Below, piece by piece: positions 24,699 through 30,130 of a DNA stretch of 30,130 nt (within the stretch, counting starts at the first letter, position 1; every line of letters starts with the position of its first letter). The stretch is from an uncultured Selenomonas sp. (GTDB taxonomy: Bacteria > Bacillota > Negativicutes > Selenomonadales > Selenomonadaceae). The stretch covers positions 1 to 30,130 of the forward strand of contig USAK01000025.1 of NCBI GenBank assembly GCA_900552565.1, read 5' to 3'. Under the pieces are notes generated by a model. The model was not told where the DNA came from. It did not search any database and saw nothing but the letters and a program-made list of their open reading frames with translations. A program made the position numbers and the translations under genes.

Positions 24699-24777
24699 TT
24701 GTTGCAAAAACAGAGAAAATCGCCGATAATTTGTTTTAAACAACATGGATATGTACATTTAACACCGAATGCAACAA
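24699..24777 (+). promoter_or_regulatory. deoR-type gene promoter with operator-like repeats
   Basis: TTGCAA (24702-24707), 17 bases and GATAAT (24725-24730) form a fair promoter. A near-palindrome TTGTTT-T-AAACAA (24731-24743) covers the start site. An 8-bp inverted repeat TTGTTGCA (24699-24706) / TGCAACAA (24770-24777) brackets the whole element. This suits autoregulation by the DeoR-family product. The rest of the 344-base gap holds the candidate small ORF at 24489-24632. Confidence 0.5.
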
Positions 24778-24809
24778 TCGTCTGAACAATATCAGGAGGA
24801 GATGTCTGC

Positions 24810-25571
24810 ATGCATACAAGAGAACGGCGTTCCGCCCTGCTGGCGGCGCTCAAAGAGAAGAAAAAAGTCACCGTGGCCGAACTCGCCAGTGCTTTTGACG
24901 TCACCACGATGACCATACGGCGTGACCTCAAGCGGCTGGCCGACGAAAATATCGTGACGCTCGTCCACGGCGGCGCCATCTACAACGAGGGCGGCACGAC
25001 ACTGGCGTCCGTCGGCGTGCGCGCCCTGCTCAATCAGCAGGGCAAAAGTCAGCTCGGCAGGTACTGCGCCCGTCTCGTTCAGGAAGGAAATGCCATCTAC
25101 CTTGACTCCGGCTCTACTTGCATGAGCATCGCCGCCGCCCTCGCCGGACGCCGGAATATCGCCGTCCTGACCAATTCACTCGCCGTGATGAACATCCTCG
25201 CGGGCAGCACAGGGCTGCAGCTCTTTTCCATGGGCGGCATCTTTGACCATGGGACCAACGGCTTCTTCGGCGACCTCGCCTGCCGCACCATCCGCGGCTT
25301 CCGCATCGACCTCGCCTTTCTCGGCGTCAGTTCTCTTTCGCTTGAAGGCGGCGTCATGTCCCCGACGGCCAGCGACCAAGCCCTCAAGAAGACCTTATTT
25401 GAAGCCGCCCGCCAGAAAATCGTCGTCGTCGACCATACCAAAATCGGCCATGAATCCTTCCTGCGCGTCGCTGACCTTCGGGAAATCGATATACTCGTCA
25501 CCGATAAACAGGCCGATAGGGATTTTCTCGCCGGCGCCCGCCGTCAGGGCGTTGCCATCGTCCAGATATAA
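24810..25571 (+). CDS. DeoR-family sugar-metabolism repressor
   Basis: A transcriptional repressor of the DeoR/GlpR type, usually released by a sugar phosphate. The N-terminal winged helix-turn-helix is typical (VAELASAFDVTTMTIRRDLKRL, about 22-43) with HGGA just after. The sensor domain shows YLDSGSTCMSIAAAL, NSLAVMNIL and VVVDHTKIGHESF, the ISOCOT-fold DeoRC signature. The 253 residues fit the family. ATG at 24810 follows GGAGGAG at about 10 bases. It stands alone, divergent from the HAD gene and downstream of PTS operon 2, which are its likeliest targets (inference). Confidence 0.9.
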   Translation: MHTRERRSALLAALKEKKKVTVAELASAFDVTTMTIRRDLKRLADENIVTLVHGGAIYNEGGTTLASVGVRALLNQQGKSQLGRYCARLVQEGNAIYLDSGSTCMSIAAALAGRRNIAVLTNSLAVMNILAGSTGLQLFSMGGIFDHGTNGFFGDLACRTIRGFRIDLAFLGVSSLSLEGGVMSPTASDQALKKTLFEAARQKIVVVDHTKIGHESFLRVADLREIDILVTDKQADRDFLAGARRQGVAIVQI

Positions 25572-25573
25572 AC

Positions 25574-25618
25574 ATAAAAAACAGGGAGACTGAATCACCC
25601 AGATGACTCAGTCTCCCT
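25574..25618. terminator. Terminator between deoR-type gene and copA
   Basis: The 11-bp stem AGGGAGACTGA/TCAGTCTCCCT is followed on the minus strand by GTTTTTTATG, a good terminator for copA. The plus-strand tail ATTTATAT is poorer but may also stop the repressor transcript. Confidence 0.85.
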
Positions 25619-25634
25619 ATTTATATAGAAGTTT

Positions 25635-28253
25635 TTAGCCTACCAGCTCGTAGCCGGCATCTTCGATGACTTTGCGGAAATCGGCTTCGGCGATGTCATG
25701 CGTGGCTTTGACATCGGCTTTGCCGCCGTCGAGGTCAACCGTGACGTCCGTAACGCCGTCCATCTTAGCGAGGGCGTCGTGAACGTGTTTCTGGCAGTGT
25801 GCACACATCATGCCTTTAATCGTAAGGGTCTTTTCCATTTGAATCTCTTCTTTCTTTGCTTTAGTAGGTTCTGCCGCGGCAGAAGCTGCGGCTTTTTTAT
25901 CAGTAGAAACGGCTGCAGCCGTTTTTTCTGCAGATACATTAGAATTCTCGGCCTCCGCAGCGCTGCGGTCCGTCTTGAAGAAGCGCAGGCGCAGGGCGTT
26001 CATAACGACGCAGACGCTCGACATGCTCATCGCAGCGGCACCGATGACCGGCGACAGCTTGATGCCAAAGGCCGGATAGAGGATGCCGGCGGCAAGCGGA
26101 ATGCAGATGACGTTGTAAATGAGCGCCCAGAACAAATTCTCCTTGATGTTGCGGAGCACTGCCTTCGAAAGGCGGATGGCGCTGACGGCATCAAGAAGGT
26201 CGCTCTTCATGAGGACCGCATCGGCACTTTCAATCGCGACATCCGTGCCCGCGCCGATGGCCATGCCGAGGTCCGCCTGCGCAAGGGCCGGTGCATCGTT
26301 GATGCCATCGCCAATCATCGCAACGCGGTGGCCTTCGGCCTGCAGTTTCTTGATGTGCTCGGCCTTGTTTTCCGGCAGAACGCCGGCGATGACCTTCGGG
26401 ATGCCCATGCGGCGGCGGATGGCCTCGGCCGTACGCGCATTATCGCCCGTGAGCATGACGACGTCAATACTCATTTCCTTAAAGCGTTCAATGGCTTCCT
26501 TGCTCGTCGGCTTCTCAACATCGGCAGCGCCGAGGATGCCGATGACATGGTCATCTTCGGCAAAAATCAACGGCGTGCAGCCATCGTCGGCCAGAGCAGC
26601 CAGATGACTTTCATAGGCAGAGAGGTCAATCTGATTCTCTTCCATGAGTTTGGCATTGCCGGCATAATACATATGGCCATCGGCCTGTGCCTTAACGCCG
26701 CGGCCAAACAGCGCCGAAAAATTCTCCATGGCCTTAGGCGCCGCGCCTTTTTTCTTGGCATAATTCATGACAGCCTCGGCCAGCGGATGTTCACTGCCCT
26801 GCTCAAGGCCGGCAGCGACGGCGAGGAGCTCCTGTTCCGAAATACCCACAGCCGTGACATCCGTGACCTCAGGACGTCCTTCCGTGATGGTACCCGTCTT
26901 ATCCATGACGACCGTGTCGACGGACTGCGCGACTTCAAGGGCTTCGCCCGACTTAATCAGGATGCCGTTTTCAGCGCCCTTGCCTGTACCGACCATGATG
27001 GCGACCGGCGTAGCAAGGCCGAGGGCACACGGGCACGAGATGACGAGAATGCAGATGGCGATGGAAAACGCGAATTCCACGCTCGCGCCCATTGCGAGCC
27101 AAACGCCGCCGGCAATCACGGCAATCGTGATGACTGCCGGCACAAAGACACCGGCAATCTTATCGGCCATGCGGGCAATCGGCGCTTTCGAGGCGCTGGC
27201 CTCATCGACGAGGCGGATAATCTGGCTGATGGTCGTATCCGCACCGACGCGTTCCGCGCGGAAATGGATGAAGCCCTGCTTGTTGATGGTCGCAGACGTG
27301 ACTTTGTCGCCCTGCTGTTTCTCGACAGGAATCGGCTCACCCGTGATGGCCGACTCATCGATGCTCGTCGTGCCCGAAAGCACGATGCCATCGGCCGGGA
27401 TGCGTTCCCCCGGACGCACGACAATCTCATCGCCCGCGACGAGCTGCTCAACAGGTACGACCTGCTCCACGCCGCCGCGTACGACCATGGCCTGTTTTGG
27501 TGCAAGGTTCATGAGTTTTTCCAGAGCCTTGCTCGTCTGCCCTTTGGCGCGCGCCTCAAGGTACTTGCCGACAGTGATTAAGGTGACAATCATGCCCGCC
27601 GACTCAAAGTAAAGATTCGTGCTGTACTCCATGACGAGAGCCATGTCGTTATGGCCAAAGCCCCAGCCCATGCGGAAAATCGCAAAGGCACCGAAGAGGG
27701 CCGCAGCCATCGAGCCCATGCCGACGAGGCTGTCCATGTTTGGCGCGCCCTGAAAGAGATTGCGGAAGCCCGCAATATAATAGCGGCGATTGAGGTACAT
27801 AATTGGCAGCACGAGCAGGAACTGCGAGAACGCAAACGTGATGGCATTTTCCGGGCCGTCAAAAATCTGGCTGACAATCTGCGGCACGGGCAGGCCAAAA
27901 AGCTTGAAGAACAGCCCGTGCATCGAGATATAAAGCGTTGGGATAAGGAAAACGACCGACCAAATCAGACGGTGCTTCATCTCGGCAATGCTCTTCTTGA
28001 CAGGGTCTTCCTGCGGCCCTGCTGTTTTTGCTGCCGGCGCACCTTTGACAGCAGCGCCGTAGCCGGCATCGACGACAGCCTTGATGATTGCCGAAGGATT
28101 CGTCTTCGCCTCATCGTACTGAAGCTGCATGCTGTTGGTCAGCAGATTGACGCTGACATCCTGCGTGCCCTCGACTTTCTTGACGGCCTTTTCGACGCGC
28201 GCAGAACAGGCCGAACAGGTCATGCCGGTAATCGTGAATTTTTCTTTCTTCAT
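25635..28253 (-). CDS. copA: Cu+-exporting P-type ATPase with C-terminal CopZ-like domain
   Basis: A P1B-1 ATPase that pumps Cu+ out of the cytoplasm. An N-terminal heavy-metal domain has GMTCSAC (10-16). Next are the actuator loop TGEP (304-307), the membrane metal site CPC (407-409), DKTGT with phosphorylated Asp451, SEHP (487-490) and GDGINDAP (648-655). The TM7 YN (713-714) and TM8 MSMSS (742-746) specify Cu+. After TM8 comes an Ala/Lys-rich linker (about 762-805), then a complete second heavy-metal domain with GMMCAHC (814-820). This is unlike the usual CopA, which ends after TM8. Met806 could start a free 67-residue CopZ. ATG at 28253 is 12 bases after AAGGAGG. It is second in the csoR operon, 46 bases behind csoR. 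Confidence 0.95.
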   Translation of the reverse strand: MKKEKFTITGMTCSACSARVEKAVKKVEGTQDVSVNLLTNSMQLQYDEAKTNPSAIIKAVVDAGYGAAVKGAPAAKTAGPQEDPVKKSIAEMKHRLIWSVVFLIPTLYISMHGLFFKLFGLPVPQIVSQIFDGPENAITFAFSQFLLVLPIMYLNRRYYIAGFRNLFQGAPNMDSLVGMGSMAAALFGAFAIFRMGWGFGHNDMALVMEYSTNLYFESAGMIVTLITVGKYLEARAKGQTSKALEKLMNLAPKQAMVVRGGVEQVVPVEQLVAGDEIVVRPGERIPADGIVLSGTTSIDESAITGEPIPVEKQQGDKVTSATINKQGFIHFRAERVGADTTISQIIRLVDEASASKAPIARMADKIAGVFVPAVITIAVIAGGVWLAMGASVEFAFSIAICILVISCPCALGLATPVAIMVGTGKGAENGILIKSGEALEVAQSVDTVVMDKTGTITEGRPEVTDVTAVGISEQELLAVAAGLEQGSEHPLAEAVMNYAKKKGAAPKAMENFSALFGRGVKAQADGHMYYAGNAKLMEENQIDLSAYESHLAALADDGCTPLIFAEDDHVIGILGAADVEKPTSKEAIERFKEMSIDVVMLTGDNARTAEAIRRRMGIPKVIAGVLPENKAEHIKKLQAEGHRVAMIGDGINDAPALAQADLGMAIGAGTDVAIESADAVLMKSDLLDAVSAIRLSKAVLRNIKENLFWALIYNVICIPLAAGILYPAFGIKLSPVIGAAAMSMSSVCVVMNALRLRFFKTDRSAAEAENSNVSAEKTAAAVSTDKKAAASAAAEPTKAKKEEIQMEKTLTIKGMMCAHCQKHVHDALAKMDGVTDVTVDLDGGKADVKATHDIAEADFRKVIEDAGYELVG

Positions 28254-28299
28254 CTTGGATTTCAGCCTCCTTGGTGGCTATCTGGGAACTGTACCTGTG

Positions 28300-28662
28300 T
28301 CATTTCATGACTTTCTGCAGCGTTGTGACGAGTTCATCAACAACCTCATCATGACCTGCGCGGATGTCATCCACGACACAGGATTTGATATGCTGCGCGA
28401 GCAGCTCTTTATTGAAGGCATTGAGTGCCGACTGGATGGCGCTGACCTGCGTGAGGATATCGACGCAGTAACGGTCATCTTCGACCATCTTGCAGACACC
28501 GCGGACCTGCCCCTCGATGCGTTTGAGACGCGAAATGAGGCATTTATACTCCTTGCTGTCCTTGTCACGGTATTTATGCCGGACGCAGCCGCAGCAGGAT
28601 TTTTCCTCGCCAGCGGCGGCACTTTCTGTCATTTGACATTTTTTATCTTCACATGCACACAT
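28300..28662 (-). CDS. csoR: CsoR-family copper-sensing repressor
   Basis: An all-helical tetrameric repressor that leaves its operator when it binds Cu+. The Cu+ ligand set is intact: Cys66, His91 and Cys95 (YCVDIL, QHIKSC), with the same 25- and 4-residue spacings as in characterised CsoR. SRLKRIEGQVRGV lies in helix 1. The 120 residues include about 36 extra at the N-terminus holding Cys2, Cys4, Cys9, Cys23, Cys24 and Cys26, which the core fold does not need. ATG at 28662 follows AGGGGG, itself part of an operator. It is first in the csoR-copA operon. Confidence 0.93.
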   Translation of the reverse strand: MCACEDKKCQMTESAAAGEEKSCCGCVRHKYRDKDSKEYKCLISRLKRIEGQVRGVCKMVEDDRYCVDILTQVSAIQSALNAFNKELLAQHIKSCVVDDIRAGHDEVVDELVTTLQKVMK

Positions 28663-28667
28663 GAAAT

Positions 28668-28684
28668 ATACCCCCTAACGGTAT
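28668..28684 (-). promoter_or_regulatory. CsoR-type operator 2, over the csoR ribosome binding site
   Basis: On the minus strand ATACCGTTAGGGGGTAT matches the reverse complement of operator 1 at 15 of 17 bases and has the ATACC...GGGGGTAT form of CsoR sites. Its AGGGGG is also the Shine-Dalgarno of csoR. Confidence 0.75.
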
Positions 28685-28686
28685 TT

Positions 28687-28715
28687 AATATATACCATAA
28701 GGGGGTATGTGTCAA
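28687..28715 (-). promoter_or_regulatory. csoR-copA promoter with operator 1 in the spacer
   Basis: TTGACA (28710-28715), 17 bases, TATATT (28687-28692) on the minus strand. The 17-base operator (28692-28708; plus-strand reading ATACCATAAGGGGGTAT) almost exactly fills the spacer, so bound CsoR would block RNA polymerase. Confidence 0.85.
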
Positions 28716-28717
28716 GT

Positions 28718-28744
28718 AAAAAAATATCTCCCGCAAAGCGGGAG
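28718..28744 (-). terminator. Terminator of the exported TPR protein gene
   Basis: CTCCCGC-AAA-GCGGGAG (28728-28744) is followed on the minus strand by ATATTTTTTT. It starts only a few bases beyond the stop codon and abuts the csoR -35 element. Confidence 0.88.
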
Positions 28745-28750
28745 AAAAAG

Positions 28751-29764
28751 TCAGCCTTTATCCATGGAATGAATGATGACATCCGTGATAACCTGTGTCC
28801 AATCGACACCGCGGCCATGGTGCGGCTCCTCTGCCGGCGGATTCTTGGCCCGTTCGGCTGCCATCCGGGCCGTGCGCAGGTCATCGGCCAGCGCCCTGTC
28901 CTGCTTGTCCGAATAATTCCAAGCCGTCTCGAGCTCGCGCACCGCATCATCATAGCGGCCTTCATCATAATAAATCAGGCCCTCATACTGATGGCTGCGC
29001 CAGATGGGATACGTCCTGTTGTCGTGCGTCGTATTGTCCGCTTCGCTGAGGTCCTCGAGGGCTTCATGCATGCGGTTGAGCCCGTAATACGCGCGGCCGC
29101 GCAGGCAGTAGGCATAGGCGCGCGGATTGCCTTTGACGCTGCGGTCTTCGAGCAAATCCGTCAGTTCATCAATGGCCTTCGTGTACTCACTGCGCTGGAT
29201 ATACCCCATGCTGCGGTCAAAAATCTTGCCGTAATCGTAATTATTCTCGAGCTCCGTGCCGAGCTTCTGCTTTTCCTGTCCATTGGCCTTCTGGTACTCC
29301 TGCAAAAGCTCCTCATTCTGTTTCTTGAGGTCATCACGCTCCTTCTGCAGTTTTTCAACCTCGGCTTTATTCGCCATGATGGCCTGCAGATTGATATTGT
29401 CTGTATCGACTTCGGCTGTCAGGTGAACCGTGTATTTCCATGTCGTTCCCGAAAGTTCCGGCACGGCATCTTCCTTGATGACCTTGAGCACCGCGCCCGA
29501 AATCATCTTGACATCGTCTTCCGTCAGCTGCAGATTCTTAGTACGCGAATAGCTCTCGACATAGACACCGGCTTTTTCCACGGCTGCGCGCATGGCTTCC
29601 TGACGTGCCGCATCGCGCGCAATCTTCGGCGAGTCATTGTCCCCCATGACGTAAACACCGGTCGCTTCAATCGTCTGCGGCGCTGCCTCGGCCGCCGGAG
29701 CCCCCGCCCACAGGCAAAAGAGAGCGCAGAGCATAAGGCACATCTGCCCAATCTCTCGTATCAT
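28751..29764 (-). CDS. Exported coiled-coil/TPR protein with FlgT/LPP20-like N-terminus
   Basis: Not assigned to a named protein. From the ATG at 29764 (AAGGA ten bases upstream) the 337-residue product has a Sec signal peptide (hydrophobic stretch MCLMLCALFCLWAG, likely cut after AEA) and no clear lipobox. Residues about 35-125 resemble the FlgT N-terminal/LPP20 domain (IEATGVYVMGDNDSP...ARDAARQEAMRAAVEKAGV) of exported proteins in diderm bacteria. A charged coiled coil (about 130-180) and then two or three TPR-like repeats (AYCLRGRAYYGLNRMHEALEDL; YEGLIYYDEGRYDDAVREL) follow. A periplasmic scaffold role is plausible, whether flagellar or general is open. A TTG twelve codons upstream is less likely as start. 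Confidence 0.7.
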   Translation of the reverse strand: MIREIGQMCLMLCALFCLWAGAPAAEAAPQTIEATGVYVMGDNDSPKIARDAARQEAMRAAVEKAGVYVESYSRTKNLQLTEDDVKMISGAVLKVIKEDAVPELSGTTWKYTVHLTAEVDTDNINLQAIMANKAEVEKLQKERDDLKKQNEELLQEYQKANGQEKQKLGTELENNYDYGKIFDRSMGYIQRSEYTKAIDELTDLLEDRSVKGNPRAYAYCLRGRAYYGLNRMHEALEDLSEADNTTHDNRTYPIWRSHQYEGLIYYDEGRYDDAVRELETAWNYSDKQDRALADDLRTARMAAERAKNPPAEEPHHGRGVDWTQVITDVIIHSMDKG

Positions 29765-29785
29765 ATCAACACCATCCTTCACAAT

Positions 29786-29842
29786 AGTGTACACTGCCAA
29801 CTACTTATCTACTATTATAAAGAAATTGCCCTGCCTTTCCAA
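29786..29842 (-). promoter_or_regulatory. Promoter and palindrome for the exported TPR gene
   Basis: TTGGAA (29837-29842), 17 bases, TATAAT (29814-29819) on the minus strand. A perfect 10-bp palindrome AGTGTACACT (29786-29795) lies in the leader just after the predicted start and may be an operator. Confidence 0.6.
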
Positions 29843-29912
29843 TTAAAATCGGTTAAATTTCCGCTGCTTTCCTGCCCCCTGCAAAAAAAATCACAAAATC
29901 GAAAAAAAATGA

Positions 29913-29941
29913 TTGACACACAGGCCCAAAATCGATATACT
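29913..29941 (+). promoter_or_regulatory. Sigma-70 promoter of the tRNA-Thr pair
   Basis: TTGACA (29913-29918), 17 bases, TATACT (29936-29941), about 30 bases upstream of the first tRNA. Strength is as expected for a stable RNA operon. Confidence 0.85.
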
Positions 29942-29971
29942 ATATCTTGTCAGTTGCGACAAGCGACAGAT

Positions 29972-30047
29972 GCTGATTTAGCTCAGTTGGTAGAGCAGCT
30001 CATTCGTAATGAGCAGGTCGTAGGTTCGAATCCTATAATCAGCTCCA
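29972..30047 (+). tRNA. tRNA-Thr (anticodon CGU), copy 1
   Basis: A 76-base cloverleaf: acceptor GCTGATT/AATCAGC, D stem GCTC/GAGC, anticodon stem GCTCA/TGAGC around loop TTCGTAA with anticodon CGT, T arm with TTCGAAT, discriminator T and encoded CCA. It reads the ACG threonine codon. Confidence 0.95.
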
Positions 30048-30053
30048 TATTTC

Positions 30054-30129
30054 GCTGATTTAGCTCAGTTGGTAGAGCAGCTCATTCGTAATGAGCAGGT
30101 CGTAGGTTCGAATCCTATAATCAGCTCCA
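30054..30129 (+). tRNA. tRNA-Thr (anticodon CGU), copy 2
   Basis: A base-for-base identical repeat of copy 1, after a spacer of only six bases (TATTTC), with CCA encoded. It ends one base before the window edge, so further copies or the terminator may lie beyond. Confidence 0.95.
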
Positions 30130-30130
30130 T

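Noticed and set aside
28709..30058. A 449-codon plus-strand frame opposite the exported TPR gene
   Set aside because: It reads through a promoter and into a tRNA gene, which a real gene would not do.

Overview
The window reads as ordinary chromosomal DNA of a Firmicutes-type bacterium, most likely one of the diderm Negativicutes (Selenomonas/Mitsuokella-like). This is an inference. It rests on moderately high GC with strong codon bias, AGGAGG-type ribosome binding sites, a eukaryote-type hexokinase, LevR-controlled mannose-class PTS genes, a CsoR copper switch, and a Sec-exported protein with a FlgT/LPP20-like N-terminus. No phage, insertion sequence, CRISPR array or integration site was seen.

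Left part (1-12.5 kb, all leftward). A promoter near base 25-53 fires out of the window. Then come ndh (type II NADH dehydrogenase, with a long structured leader), rpoN (sigma-54), a hexokinase, a Uup-type ABC-F protein, a CNNM/HlyC-type CBS-domain membrane protein, a DEAD-box helicase, topB and a small DUF1232 protein. Terminators follow hexokinase, rpoN and ndh; hexokinase through DUF1232 are closely spaced.

Middle (12.6-15.1 kb). A PLP decarboxylase of the LysA family is driven by a near-perfect sigma-70 promoter. It converges on pfkA across a bidirectional terminator. pfkA has a 22-bp palindrome upstream.

Sugar uptake region (15.3-25.6 kb). A complete mannose-class PTS operon (IIA-IIB-IIC-IID, leftward) has a textbook -24/-12 sigma-54 promoter with LevR-like site repeats upstream. 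Next is levR itself (leftward), then a second, divergent IIB-IIC-IID operon without its own IIA. A HAD sugar phosphatase and a DeoR-type repressor follow. With rpoN, hexokinase and pfkA nearby, the window holds the sigma factor, the activator, two transporters and two early glycolytic enzymes.

Right part (25.6-30.1 kb). A csoR-copA copper operon carries two near-identical CsoR-type operators, one inside the promoter spacer and one over the ribosome binding site. CopA has a CopZ-like domain fused at its C-terminus. Upstream is an exported coiled-coil/TPR protein, and the window closes with two identical tandem tRNA-Thr(CGU) genes behind a good promoter.

Most of this is housekeeping. The best candidates for a second look are the LevR/two-PTS unit, the double-operator copper switch with its CopA-CopZ fusion, and the ndh leader.
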